A DNA stretch of 64,000 nucleotides from CAZLMG01 sp964560765 (GTDB lineage Bacteria > Bdellovibrionota_B > Oligoflexia > Oligoflexales > CAZLMG01). This document shows positions 9,431-18,659 of this stretch, piece after piece. Under the pieces are notes generated by a model. It searched no databases. It was not told the origin of the DNA and saw only the letters and a list, made by a program, of their open reading frames with translations. Positions within the stretch are counted from its first letter, which is position 1; each line of letters opens with the position of its first letter. A program made the position numbers and the translations under genes. The stretch covers positions 161,949 to 225,948 of the forward strand of contig CAZLMG010000004.1 of the NCBI GenBank assembly GCA_964560765.1, written 5' to 3'.

Positions 9431-10099
9431 ATGCTTAGACCAATTCTGGCACCGATTTTTCTGCTTTCAACCGTTCTGACTGGATCCGCGGGTGCGTCGG
9501 CAGTTGATGCTGCTGCTCGCGCCTATTTTTCAGAACATTTAGTAGGCAAGCGTTTTGCCTTAGAAAAGAGCGGCATCATGGCCGATGGAAAAATTTCCTA
9601 CGATTTCAAGAGGACACGATCCTATTCTCCTATTGAAGTGACCGACGATGGGTTTCGCTATCGATTTTCATGGCAGATCGAGCAAACCAATTTCGATTTC
9701 GTCGATGGACAACGAATCGGCGATGGCTTCGTCAAAGATCGTCTCGGCGTTTCTGAATGCAACGTCATGAATTCAAAGGCAGTACCCGGAGTGATGTTTG
9801 GATTTTGCCGAGTGCTTTTCAATACGCTTGTCGACAGCAATGCGTCTGTGACTCGGTTGCGCATTGCTATTACCGAAGACGGCCTGCAAACCACGGAAAT
9901 GAGCATGGGCGACTGCTTTGCCAGCGGTGATACCTACTTTCTCTGCGAGAGCGAGAATAAATCAACATACGCGCCTGATGCGGATGGCAAGATTTCGATT
10001 ACGGAAGCATGGCAAAGCTTCAAGCTTGATCCCGAGACGTTGCAAAGAGTACCCGGCGAGCCAGACTCAGCAGCTACCGATGTCAACATCCAGCTCTAG
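9431..10099 (+). CDS. Exported protein of unknown function
   Basis: A longer frame is open upstream, but the ATG at 9431 follows AAGGAGAC and begins a clean signal peptide (about 23 residues, ending GASA). The mature region (about 200 residues) is beta-rich, with cysteines in SECNV, FGFCRV, GDCFAS and FLCESE that could form two disulfides. No family recognised. It is probably a monocistronic periplasmic protein. Confidence 0.6.
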   Translation: MLRPILAPIFLLSTVLTGSAGASAVDAAARAYFSEHLVGKRFALEKSGIMADGKISYDFKRTRSYSPIEVTDDGFRYRFSWQIEQTNFDFVDGQRIGDGFVKDRLGVSECNVMNSKAVPGVMFGFCRVLFNTLVDSNASVTRLRIAITEDGLQTTEMSMGDCFASGDTYFLCESENKSTYAPDADGKISITEAWQSFKLDPETLQRVPGEPDSAATDVNIQL

Positions 10100-10144
10100 C
10101 ATATGGCGTGTCTAGGTAAGAGTGCTTGTGTGAATTTGGAGTCA

Positions 10145-10166
10145 GCTGTCGCGTCCGCGCGACAGC
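10145..10166. terminator. Stem-loop between convergent genes
   Basis: Perfect 9-bp stem GCTGTCGCG / CGCGACAGC with a TCCG loop, between the stops at 10099 (+) and 10176 (-). There is no T run on either side, so it is either a weak bidirectional terminator or an mRNA 3'-end hairpin. Confidence 0.5.
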
Positions 10167-10175
10167 ATCGAGCTG

Positions 10176-10955
10176 CTAAAAGACAAACTGTAATTGAATT
10201 TCTGGGTGGACGAGGCTGACAGGCCCCTCGACAGTGATACCCTGACTAGTGCCACTCCAATACATCCTGCCCGAATGATCCACTTCAAACTCAATGTCGG
10301 TTAACGTCCGGCTGACGGAGTAACCAAATTGCAACATCCAGCGGTCAAAATGTAAATTCAGCGATGCCCCGTAGTGTAGAAAGGACGTCGGATAGTTCAT
10401 GCCGAGGACACCTAGCTCGAAGGCCGCTGAAAGATGCTCCGACAGATGCACGTTGCTTAGGGTGCTTATCGATAAAGTTTTTGGATCAGACCTTTGTGGA
10501 ATGGCCCGCAGCGAGAAGGCGCGCCGATCATTCCAAAAATACTGAAATCCACCTGAGAAGAAGACGTCCAGCCCAGCAAAAGGCGTGATCCCGTAAGTCG
10601 CTCGAGCAAAGGCAGATTCCTGCTCAAACAATTTCCAGCCAAAGGGAAATGTCTTGAAGTAGATAAGCTCAAGGGATGCTGAGGCCTCGGGCGTGCTTGA
10701 AGGCAGAGCGCACTTCACGCCAATGTTTGGCATATTGTAGGAGACATCAAGCCAAGTGCTGGTGGAAACGGTGAGCGATTCCGTGAGCCCATAGCCACCC
10801 GCATAGGTACCAAGCATAGCCTCACCCTTCGCCAGCACAGACGTCGTCGGGGTTAGGTTATGCCCAAGCATCCGCATCTGAGCGATAGCCGGTGCCGGCA
10901 GCGCTAATCCCGCCAGAAAAATGGCAACAGCTTGCACACGTAATGTCTCTGTCAA
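10176..10955 (-). CDS. Outer-membrane beta-barrel-like exported protein
   Basis: I place the start at the TTG at 10955, preceded by AAGAG. It overlaps the stop of the DUF3185 gene (TTGA), which suggests translational coupling. The 259-residue product begins with a signal peptide (to PAIA) and then shows alternating aromatic/polar strands (GYGLTESLTVSTSTWLDVSY, FDRWMLQFGYSVS) ending in ...IQLQFVF. A terminal Phe after a beta strand is typical of outer-membrane barrels. The GYG-LTESLTV pattern resembles proteins that read 'profile of the bacterium' barrels, but I name no family. Confidence 0.6.
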   Translation of the reverse strand: MTETLRVQAVAIFLAGLALPAPAIAQMRMLGHNLTPTTSVLAKGEAMLGTYAGGYGLTESLTVSTSTWLDVSYNMPNIGVKCALPSSTPEASASLELIYFKTFPFGWKLFEQESAFARATYGITPFAGLDVFFSGGFQYFWNDRRAFSLRAIPQRSDPKTLSISTLSNVHLSEHLSAAFELGVLGMNYPTSFLHYGASLNLHFDRWMLQFGYSVSRTLTDIEFEVDHSGRMYWSGTSQGITVEGPVSLVHPEIQLQFVF

Positions 10956-11155
10956 GATCTCTTGCCAAAGATCGTTAATCCGATACCCACAGCCACAAGC
11001 CCACCTCCAGACACCATCAGCATCATGGAATTGTCCGTCGGCGAACCAGTGATGGCTTCGACGACTTGCGAGGTAACAGCCTCTCGCTCTTTCAAGCCGT
11101 AGAACAACAGAATCGCCCCCACCACGATCGCACCAAGTCCAATTGCTTTCAGCAT
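10952..11155 (-). CDS. Small membrane protein, DUF3185 family
   Basis: 67 residues with two transmembrane helices (LGAIVVGAILLFYGL and MMLMVSGGGLVAVGIGLTIF) joined by a loop containing TGSPTD, the signature of DUF3185. The ATG at 11155 is chosen over 11161 because GGAGG is 7 bases upstream of it and only 1 base from the other. Function of the family is unknown. The stop overlaps the start of the downstream beta-barrel-like gene. Confidence 0.8.
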   Translation of the reverse strand: MLKAIGLGAIVVGAILLFYGLKEREAVTSQVVEAITGSPTDNSMMLMVSGGGLVAVGIGLTIFGKRS

Positions 11156-11218
11156 AGTCATGCCTCCCGTTTAGCAGGCCACATGGTGCCACAACTGTAT
11201 CAGCAAGTCGCCTAATGC

Positions 11219-11650
11219 TTATGGGCAAAAGGGGGACTCCCCTTTATCGAACTAGGAACTGGACGCTGGGCCCGGAGAATTTACGCACATGCCGGCGGCA
11301 TGTGCGCTCTTTTAGATAACGAAAAGGCAAAGTGCTGGGGAACAAATAGCAATGACATTCTTGGTACTGGGGATGGCATCAGCTACGGTAGTGCCGAAGG
11401 CCAGATGGGCGATCAGTTGCCTACAATAAAGCTCGGCAGCATGCAATCCGTCACCAGCCTCGCCCAGTCTGCGGACGATGCATCCTGTGCCATCAACAGC
11501 GATGGTGACATGAAGTGCTGGGGACGCAATGCAGAATGTCGCTTGGGAATCGGCTTACAAGACGGGTGGACTGTGGGCACGATAGCTGCTGAGTTGGGCG
11601 ATAATTTGCCCTTTCAAATGGGCTCTGCCTTACCATTTGTTCCACTCTAA
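11219..11650 (+). pseudogene. 5'-truncated RCC1-repeat gene remnant
   Basis: In-frame homology to the RCC1 lipoprotein at 53601 begins before any start codon: ...GLPFIELGTGR...GGMCALLDNEKAKCWGTN matches its DLGTNR...HTCAILDNEKLKCWGRG region. A stop at 11213 precedes it. Two blades with C-x8/9-C-W-G remain (CALLDNEKAKCWG and CAINSDGDMKCWG), followed by GDNLPFQMG and a stop. There is no signal peptide, and the best ATG (11300) lies inside a blade. It is most likely the tail of a decayed third RCC1 gene, or a donor copy for recombination. Confidence 0.7.
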
Positions 11651-11668
11651 ATGCAGTCCGACCTGAAA

Positions 11669-12337
11669 TCAAGTGCTCTGCCGCTGTCGAGCTCGCCCCG
11701 ACCAAGCCTGAATCGGGGCGCTCATACACTCTTCTGTGGAGCCGGCGAAGCAAATCTCGATCGTAGATGGCATCTCACCCAAATCTCCGAGGAGCACTAG
11801 GGCGGATCGAGTCGCAGCAGCACCTGATGCAAGCGTCATCGGGCCACCCAGGAGATGCTCCGGCCCATATCCAATCTCGCCCTTTGGCAGCTCGCCATCC
11901 GAACCTCTTTGCGATCCCGGCAAGGTCGCCATGACCGCGACACCACCCATCCCTCCAGAAATGGTCGCTCCGCCGGCATTGCCGCCGTTTCCGGTTGTGT
12001 GCGTCCCCAGTGCCGCAGCGGCGACAATCATCAATCCAGTCACCGCAGCCTGCACGCCGCGATCTTTGGACTGGGCAGCATACCGTGCGATATCCTGGGG
12101 TTTGGCGAGACGCCCCCCCGAACCCTCGGGCAGTGCCACCGTGCGCACCTGAAGCTCCAACGCCTCACCGACGGTGCTTCTCAGCTCACAAACCACCATA
12201 GAATGGCTTCTGGAGGCGATGAACTCATTCTCAGCGCATGAAACGGTGAAATGCCCGGAGCGATTCGACATGGTCGTGGAAGTTGTCGCGCACCCGTTCA
12301 GGAGACCGGCCGCTAGCAAGGTTTGAAAAATACGCAT
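11669..12337 (-). CDS. Predicted lipoprotein with central hydrophobic, Gly-rich region
   Basis: The start at 12337 follows GGGAGGCGCT. 222 residues with signal peptide and lipobox LLNG-C. The middle (about 100-145) has a hydrophobic stretch (AAVTGLMIVAAAALG) followed by a Gly-rich segment (GNGGNAGGATISGGMGG). Cysteine pairs occur in SCAEN/VVCEL and ICFAGSTEECM. A GC-rich 8-bp hairpin (CGCCCCGA / TCGGGGCG, 11694-11720) lies within the last codons and may act as part of a terminator. No family recognised. Confidence 0.6.
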   Translation of the reverse strand: MRIFQTLLAAGLLNGCATTSTTMSNRSGHFTVSCAENEFIASRSHSMVVCELRSTVGEALELQVRTVALPEGSGGRLAKPQDIARYAAQSKDRGVQAAVTGLMIVAAAALGTHTTGNGGNAGGATISGGMGGVAVMATLPGSQRGSDGELPKGEIGYGPEHLLGGPMTLASGAAATRSALVLLGDLGEMPSTIEICFAGSTEECMSAPIQAWSGRARQRQST

Positions 12338-12416
12338 AGCGCCTCCCATTTGAACAATGAAAAATTTGCTGATGGCAGCTATTCTATCATAGTGATCGAC
12401 ACAAGGAATGCTCCAG

Positions 12417-13430
12417 ATGCTGTTTCAAATTACACTTGGTTTCGCCATGGCACTGTTCGCATCGTTACTGCATGCAAAGGACGCACGTCGCGTGATTGAA
12501 TTTACCCAGGAGTTTCGCCCGAAGACTTCTGAAAGTTCTGCTGAACTTTGGATCCCAACACCGATGTCGGGTCTCTCCTATCAAACTCTACTCTCACGTG
12601 AATTTTCCGGAAATGCCAGCATCGTCAAAGTGGTCAGCGACGATTCTGGCCCTGCACCTTACGTCTATGCACGCTGGGTGAACGTTGCGAGCCCGCACCT
12701 AAAAGTTATCAACGTTATCGAAGTTGCCGATCGACAGGGGGTGGACCCGGGGCCCGCCCAAGGAAGGCGGTTTCTCGACTCAACATCACATGTGCAGACT
12801 GACGGAATTGTCAAAGAGACCGCAACCAAGATTGTCGGAAAGATCTCTGACTCCGACCGTAAAGCCCGAGCCATTTATGACTGGATCATCAAGAACGCCA
12901 GCCGCAATCCCGACGTCAGGGGCTGTGGTCTTGGCGACGTCAAATCCATGCTCGTCTCGGGTAATTTGAGCGGAAAGTGTGCTGACCTGAACTCTTTGTT
13001 TGTCGGCTTAGCACGCGCCAGCGGTGTTCCCGCTCGCGAGGTTTTCGGGCAGCGAGTTGCCGCGTCAAGGTTCTTCAAGTCCATTGGCAAAGATGGCGAT
13101 AACTCCAAGGCGCAGCATTGTCGCGCCGAGTACTACTCCGACTCACTGATGGGCTGGGTGCCTGTCGACCCAGCAGACATACTTAAAGTGATTCTGGAGG
13201 AAAAGCTGACTCTGAAAGACAAGAACCTCGTCGATTTGGGTGACAAATTTTTTGGCTTTTGGGAGGGCTCGTGGGTTGCCTTCAACATGGCCCGCGACTT
13301 CGAATTGACCGGCTACGGAAAGAGAGCCGTCAATTTTTTCATGTACCCACTTCTCAAAACCGCAAAGCTGAACCCCGATGGCATCGAACCGAGAGAAGCT
13401 GGTTATTCATACATGACGCGCACTTTATAG
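12417..13430 (+). CDS. Exported transglutaminase-like (papain-fold) protein
   Basis: About 337 residues with a signal peptide (to LLHA). I prefer the ATG at 12417 because AAGGA lies 9 bases before it, whereas it directly abuts the ATG at 12408. The transglutaminase-like core is clear: GKCADLNSLFVGLARASGVP with the nucleophile Cys (191 from 12408), His in QHCRAEYY (237) and Asp in VPVDPAD (254), giving a Cys-His-Asp triad. Bacterial members of this fold act as peptidases or amidases in the periplasm. The substrate is not known. The N-terminal 130 residues look like a beta domain. Confidence 0.8.
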   Translation: MLFQITLGFAMALFASLLHAKDARRVIEFTQEFRPKTSESSAELWIPTPMSGLSYQTLLSREFSGNASIVKVVSDDSGPAPYVYARWVNVASPHLKVINVIEVADRQGVDPGPAQGRRFLDSTSHVQTDGIVKETATKIVGKISDSDRKARAIYDWIIKNASRNPDVRGCGLGDVKSMLVSGNLSGKCADLNSLFVGLARASGVPAREVFGQRVAASRFFKSIGKDGDNSKAQHCRAEYYSDSLMGWVPVDPADILKVILEEKLTLKDKNLVDLGDKFFGFWEGSWVAFNMARDFELTGYGKRAVNFFMYPLLKTAKLNPDGIEPREAGYSYMTRTL

Positions 13431-13434
13431 GCTG

Positions 13435-13788
13435 CTAGGGGCGCGCTTCCGCACTCACCGTTTTACGCTGAATCACCGCCAACATCTCAGCTTTCTTGAC
13501 AGGCTTGAGCACATAGTCATCCGCCCCAATTGCCACACACTTTTCGCGATCATCCTGCATACCATGCGCCGTCAGCGCCACTATTCTTGCAGGCTGTCGA
13601 TGCTCACTATTCTCCCAGGACCTGATCTCTTTCACTGCGGCGTATCCATCCATGACAGGCATCTGCATATCCATAAGAATCACGTCAAATGGTGAATCCT
13701 TATGCTTCTTCAGAGCCTCTAAGCCGTTCTCCGCAAACTCGACCACCATCTTCGATACCACCGCGTGCATTGACTTCTCGACAGGCAA
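13435..13788 (-). pseudogene. Response-regulator receiver domain remnant
   Basis: The sequence contains VVEFAENGLEALKKH, DVILMDMQMPVMDG (phospho-acceptor Asp), ALTAHG and DDYVLKPVKK, all typical of a receiver domain. The first beta strand and the acidic pair are missing, so the domain cannot be complete. The upstream frame is occupied by a periplasmic-binding-protein-like fragment (13766-13966). This looks like the C-terminal end of a hybrid sensor kinase that lost its middle. Confidence 0.7.
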
Positions 13789-13966
13789 TCTGCGCCGCGA
13801 TACTTATCTCGGCGCCATACATACCAACGACACCCGTGAGTGGCGGCATGAGTCCAAGACGCACTGGCTCTAGCTGCATGAAACGACCCTCTTCTTCCGT
13901 GAGTACATATCTAAGTACGCAGCGCAAATCCAGCGCAGGTCGCGTAGGTTCGACGATTCGAGTCAT
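13766..13966 (-). pseudogene. Periplasmic ligand-binding (type I) N-terminal fragment
   Basis: This frame reads EPVRLGLMPPLTGVVGMYG...CREVNARGGI, the characteristic opening of type I periplasmic-binding (ANF-type) domains: RxGxxxPLTG, then xxEINAxGGI. It then meets the receiver-domain remnant in another frame within about 20 bases. The two halves plausibly belonged to one hybrid sensor protein (ligand-binding domain, kinase, receiver) joined now by an internal deletion. Confidence 0.6.
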
Positions 13967-14307
13967 CGAGCATGTATCAAATCAGAGACACTCACTTCCC
14001 ACGTGGGCAGCGACACCTCTCGCTGAATGTCAATTTATCTCGTCGCATTAACTGTTTTTTGCAAGCTTCACCGCACAGCACGACAGTTGCGCACACGATA
14101 ACAGAGACAAATTGTTCCCAAAATTCAACGCGCTGCCGGTTCGCATCGCCACGACTCCGCCGCCCCCCGGCGGCCACTTGTGCAACCGCCCAAACCGGGT
14201 TCCCGATTGCCAGGCTTGCAACCGCCGGAATTGACTATACTCACTCTGACAACACGCCCGGTGCAGCTCTTGCAGACATTCCTCTGTCACCGCAGGGAGA
14301 ACAAGAG
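13967..14307. other. 341-bp region without a supported gene
   Basis: Lies between the start side of the kinase remnant and the lipoprotein at 14308. A frame is open through it but has no convincing start or homology. It probably carries the promoter of the 14308 gene. Confidence 0.5.
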
Positions 14308-15798
14308 TTGACCAGAGTGCTGTCGCAACTAGCCATTTTATCGTACATGGCCTTGAATGTGGGTGCGTGCCGACACAACAATTCGGGGACTACGCTGCAC
14401 GATGCTGTACTCAAACGCTATGATGGGCAGTCGTTTTACCTGAAGGTCAGCTCAACGCACGTCCAAGCTCTCGGCTGCCCCACTGGGACCGATCTCACCG
14501 TCGGCGAAATGAACGCCGAGGTATGCAACATATCGCTCGACAGCTACCCGCCCATTCCCCGCAATGAATTTTCCTTGGCGCTAGAGAGCGCGTTGGAACT
14601 GAGAGATGATCAGGGACGTCGCTTGATCGATGTGGTGTCCAACAAATTGAGCAATACTCAAAGCGAGGTTGACGCACTGCAGCAGGCCCAATTGAAAGCC
14701 CGCCTAGGGAATGCCGATGATTCACGCTTTTCTGGTCCATTGGCAACCCAGAGTCGCAGTCTCGAAGAATTGAGCGCCAAGTTAAATGACTTGAAACAGC
14801 GAAATGAAGTTCTGCAATCGATCATCCATGCCATCGCCACATCTGACCCTGAACCATTTTTTCATCCTTCGGACGAATTCACCTATACGCTCAAGACCTT
14901 CAGCGAACATCGTGCACTCGTAGATCGGCGGAAGAAAGCTGAGTTCGATACGAAAGTTGCAGACTTGGAACACGATCCGTCCATTTACGTCGATCGTCAG
15001 GCAAAGTTAATTTACACGATCGCCGCAACCAACATCGACTCCTACAAGAAGGCACAAGGCTTGTGCCAGCAACTAGCGAAGACCAAGGCGCCATTTGATT
15101 GGATCATGCCCGAGAGCCCAAAGCACGCCGTCGGCCCAGCTGACTACTATGTTGATCGAGAAGGAGTGGCTGCACACGTGAAGGGGTTGGATTCACTGTG
15201 CCAGAGAATTGCCCGACGCAGCTCCTTGAGTACAACCCTAACCACATTTCATATTCACAAAGGTTTCGATAATGCGCACCGAGCCAAAGTTTTTTTCGTC
15301 ACAGATGGCAGTTCCGATGGCGCCCAAGTCATCGCCAACCTTGGCTACGACGACTTCCAGCGTGCCAATACCTATGAACATCCCGACGGAAAGAAAGTGA
15401 CCCTAGGGCTCGATGAAACACTTTGCAACCTTTCCTGGTTTCACAAGGAGACACGACGCGTTCCATCGCCATATACCAAAGACCTTGTCGAAAGCGAGAT
15501 CGCCGTCGGTGACGCGGTTTGCGTCTCCGAAGTACTCAGAGCCGGCGATCAATCCGTCTACTTTAGGAACTACGCAGACCGAGAGATCGAAAAAGATCGC
15601 ATCAAACACCAAGAATTCCTGGATCGCCTGCGCCAGCGGTCTGAACGCCTGGAACAGTGCCGAAATGGGTGCTTCGCCAGCCACAGAAACGCTACCAAGG
15701 ATGCTTCTAGCCTGTCATTCGAAGACATTAATCGCGCAGGTTCCGCATTGCGCCAGTGCTTGGCAGCCTGCGATCAAGAATACAGAGCGCAAGACTGA
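14308..15798 (+). CDS. Predicted lipoprotein with coiled coil and twin CX3C tail
   Basis: The frame is open from 13972, but the TTG at 14308 has AGGGAG upstream and starts a lipoprotein signal peptide (VLSQLAILSYMALNVGA-C), so I choose it. The product is 496 residues. A predicted coiled coil (about 115-165 of the mature protein: VVSNKLSNTQSEVDALQ, then LEELSAKLNDLKQRN) precedes a globular region. The C-terminus has CRNGC and CLAAC about 40 residues apart in helical sequence, a twin CX3C arrangement expected to form a disulfide-clamped helical hairpin. Function unknown. Confidence 0.6.
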   Translation: MTRVLSQLAILSYMALNVGACRHNNSGTTLHDAVLKRYDGQSFYLKVSSTHVQALGCPTGTDLTVGEMNAEVCNISLDSYPPIPRNEFSLALESALELRDDQGRRLIDVVSNKLSNTQSEVDALQQAQLKARLGNADDSRFSGPLATQSRSLEELSAKLNDLKQRNEVLQSIIHAIATSDPEPFFHPSDEFTYTLKTFSEHRALVDRRKKAEFDTKVADLEHDPSIYVDRQAKLIYTIAATNIDSYKKAQGLCQQLAKTKAPFDWIMPESPKHAVGPADYYVDREGVAAHVKGLDSLCQRIARRSSLSTTLTTFHIHKGFDNAHRAKVFFVTDGSSDGAQVIANLGYDDFQRANTYEHPDGKKVTLGLDETLCNLSWFHKETRRVPSPYTKDLVESEIAVGDAVCVSEVLRAGDQSVYFRNYADREIEKDRIKHQEFLDRLRQRSERLEQCRNGCFASHRNATKDASSLSFEDINRAGSALRQCLAACDQEYRAQD

Positions 15799-15897
15799 GA
15801 TCGAGACCTCACGAAGTGGCCTCCTCCCCAGGGTTGAGTGGTGTGTGCAAACTACAGCATAGACAGCGCCCAAATCGGGCGCCAGATCAAACTGAAA

Positions 15898-18405
15898 TCA
15901 ATTGTGGAAGTTGGGGTATGGCATCTCGTCTAGGCTCCTCGCGAAATCTGCATCCGGTAGAGTGGTGCTGCCATAGCTCATGCCACCACACTGCGAGACC
16001 TCGATCTCAGGCATATCGACAACGACTCGCTCTGGCACGACCAGATACTCACCGTGGATCTTGCGTGCGAAACTAGCTATCGAGCCCCATTTCTCCCAAA
16101 CATTTTCTGAATTGAACCAGTCCCTAGCAAGTCCACCAATGCGACCATGCGGGGCCCAGCACCAAGCACCATCGCAAGTTATGGCGGCCGTTCGCCCGGC
16201 ATACTCACTGATGACGTGGTCTGGTGCAGTGAGGTTATCACCATCGAGCGTCACCAGAATCTTCAACTGATCGGGGAATGTCAGCAACGAGCCATCCTCC
16301 TTCATCAAATTGATGGTTCGCGACCAGCTTCTTTGCCCCATGTTCGCGTGAAACTCGCGGACAGTGCCATAAAGTTGCCAGATACTGGTCGCACCAGCTG
16401 CCTTCGCCGTTAGCTCGGTCTGTGAATACAGCCGGACGCCGAGATAGGCCTCCTGGCTTCCATCAGAGTTATGATCGTCGGCCAGCAGCGGCAAAGTAAT
16501 CTCGTTCGACGCGGAAACTGACGTCCCATGATACACGTGCAAGTCACTGGTTACGGTGTAAATCTGACCTTCGCTCAACGCTTCGGTATTGGGATAAAAC
16601 AACTGATTGCGTAGCGATTCGTTGCTCCAGTCTTGCTGTAATTGCCGAGCCAACTCCGCCCTGGTCGCCGCGTCCATAGGTTTCGGACAATCGTGGAAGC
16701 AGCGGAATTGTGCTGTTTGCCCCGAAATTCCCAGGTCAGACAGTCGGCGCATATCAACCCATGTCGATTTTTGCACTGAGATGCTCGCGGAGTCATTTGT
16801 CCTGATCTCGAACGACTGATGTAGCAAGTCATCATGCGCCCAAAGATTTTGGTTGGCACCCAGGGTAACCTGCGCACCGTTCTCGATAGCACGCCAAGTC
16901 ATGGCTTGGTCGTCATAGTATCCCGTCTTTCGAAACACTCCATCCTTGTATACGTAGCGAGTATGCTTACCATCTTCGTAATTCCAGCCTTCAATGTTCA
17001 AGCCAATGATGTCCGAAAGCGACGCCGCCTCGACCAGGTTCGAGTTGAAGCGATGTCCACCAACACGCAATGTGTAGATCTCACCAAGCTGTTCACCATT
17101 TTCGTTCCAGTCAACGCGCTGGACCTGCATTCCGTCATCAACGCCACCTGGTAAATAGACATGGTCTCTGCCGACCCAGCCCGACCCCTCGGCGGTTGAT
17201 GATCCCAGCTTGACGATGGGAAAGCCGTTTTGCTGGTTGGAAAGAGCTGTGCCATCAGCGTTAAAGACCCGCAACGACTCGGTGGCCGGTCGAGCGTTTT
17301 CTCGATCAAAGCAGGTTTCGAAAGATCCGGGCTGCATTTTGGCGAAATAGTCATGATCGTGGGAATAACTTTCAGGGGGAAATACGGCATTGATATCGTC
17401 GATCGTATGCCGCTGCAGAACGCGCGTTGGACCGATAACTGCAGAGAAAAGACCACCCGGCTGGCCATTGGCGCCCCAACCGGTTTGGAATGCGTTGTAA
17501 ATCGCATCAATCAGCTGAAATCCACCTGCTTCGGTGCGCTCCATACTGAACTCACCTGCAAAGCGTGTTGCATCACCACCCCAATTGTCCCGATAATAAT
17601 TAACCTCGATAGCTCCCCTGGAGTTCGTTTCCTTGATACTCATCTTATGACGACCAATGCCCTGAGCATGCACCAGCCATTGACCATTGGGGTTTCGATC
17701 CGTAGGGCCCTTGATCCAGCGCAACGCACCGTGGATCGCTGGGTACCATTCATGATCTCCCATCTGCGTCAGCAGAAACCCCTTGTCGGAGTGACCTTTC
17801 TTGCCGGCGAGACCATAGCCGCTCAGCTTGTCATACACAGCACCAGGTGCGTTGAATCCGAAGGAAACCTCATGGGTACGGTCAATTTTCGGCCAAGACC
17901 TGTATCGCATCTCCACCAAGTAATCATTGGTCTTGCCGCTGTTGGTACCACTTTGAGATATGCCTGAGTCGGATTTTGCGCCGCTTGAAACGCAGCCGCT
18001 GATGTCGATTGACACCTTTTGAATGTTACGACTGACCTTTGTAAAGTCCACCAGCTTCATAATGCAATCCAAGGTAAACATCGACTGCAGAATCTGCATG
18101 GCCTGGTTGTTGTATCGATAGGAAGTTACGACGCTATCCGCATCGCCATCGCCGCTCCATAAACGTAGCCCAGTACCCCCTGAGCCACCGGCTGGCATAA
18201 GAGTCAGCTGTCCAGGAACCAAAGCCTGCGCCATGAGCCTGGCTTCTTCTTCAGTGCCTTGGAAGTCATCCGCAGCCAATCGGCTTTCGTTAAAACCGTA
18301 GGGTCGACCGCCCCCCTTGCCGTCGTCACCCTTTTTGCCAAAAAGCCCTTTGCAACCCGACGACAAAATGGCGGCAATGATGGTCAAAAAAGCTGCACCT
18401 TGCAT
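15898..18405 (-). CDS. Large predicted lipoprotein, unknown function
   Basis: The ATG at 18405 follows GGGAGATAGTT. 835 residues with lipobox LSSG-C, a Lys/Gly-rich linker (KGLFGKKGDDGKGGG) and a long beta-rich extracellular or periplasmic region. Cysteine pairs such as CFHDC and CDGAWC are visible. Repeated Trp/Gly/Asp-rich segments suggest a carbohydrate-binding or adhesin-like fold, but this is inference. It converges with the 14308 gene; an imperfect GCGCCC/GGGCGC hairpin lies between them at about 15866-15883. Confidence 0.65.
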   Translation of the reverse strand: MQGAAFLTIIAAILSSGCKGLFGKKGDDGKGGGRPYGFNESRLAADDFQGTEEEARLMAQALVPGQLTLMPAGGSGGTGLRLWSGDGDADSVVTSYRYNNQAMQILQSMFTLDCIMKLVDFTKVSRNIQKVSIDISGCVSSGAKSDSGISQSGTNSGKTNDYLVEMRYRSWPKIDRTHEVSFGFNAPGAVYDKLSGYGLAGKKGHSDKGFLLTQMGDHEWYPAIHGALRWIKGPTDRNPNGQWLVHAQGIGRHKMSIKETNSRGAIEVNYYRDNWGGDATRFAGEFSMERTEAGGFQLIDAIYNAFQTGWGANGQPGGLFSAVIGPTRVLQRHTIDDINAVFPPESYSHDHDYFAKMQPGSFETCFDRENARPATESLRVFNADGTALSNQQNGFPIVKLGSSTAEGSGWVGRDHVYLPGGVDDGMQVQRVDWNENGEQLGEIYTLRVGGHRFNSNLVEAASLSDIIGLNIEGWNYEDGKHTRYVYKDGVFRKTGYYDDQAMTWRAIENGAQVTLGANQNLWAHDDLLHQSFEIRTNDSASISVQKSTWVDMRRLSDLGISGQTAQFRCFHDCPKPMDAATRAELARQLQQDWSNESLRNQLFYPNTEALSEGQIYTVTSDLHVYHGTSVSASNEITLPLLADDHNSDGSQEAYLGVRLYSQTELTAKAAGATSIWQLYGTVREFHANMGQRSWSRTINLMKEDGSLLTFPDQLKILVTLDGDNLTAPDHVISEYAGRTAAITCDGAWCWAPHGRIGGLARDWFNSENVWEKWGSIASFARKIHGEYLVVPERVVVDMPEIEVSQCGGMSYGSTTLPDADFARSLDEMPYPNFHN

Positions 18406-18612
18406 AACTATCTCCCTGATGAGACACAGAATTCGCATACCGGCAAATGACGAAAGGACCCGACACTCTGGCCGGGATTTCTGATGACTTCGGCGGGATC
18501 TTGGCGGACTTGAGGTATTTTATATATTCATAAGTTATATCAGATAGTTAAGAGTATTAATTTGCACCTGAAGCCGCTCGGAAGCGTGATGTCGCGGACG
18601 GACAATCACCCC

Positions 18613-18645
18613 AAAAAACTCCGGGGTCATGATCGCCCGGAGTTT
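18613..18645 (-). terminator. Rho-independent terminator of the beta-trefoil lipoprotein gene
   Basis: On the minus strand, AAACTCCGGG, a short loop, CCCCGGAG and six T residues follow the stop at 18660 by about 15 bases. Strong stem and T run. Confidence 0.85.
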
Positions 18646-18659
18646 CATCTGCATGACGA

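Noticed and set aside
17230..17967. Long plus-strand frame of 245 codons
   Set aside because: It lies antisense to the large lipoprotein gene at 15898-18405, has no ribosome-binding site and no domain-like sequence; a shadow of codon bias.
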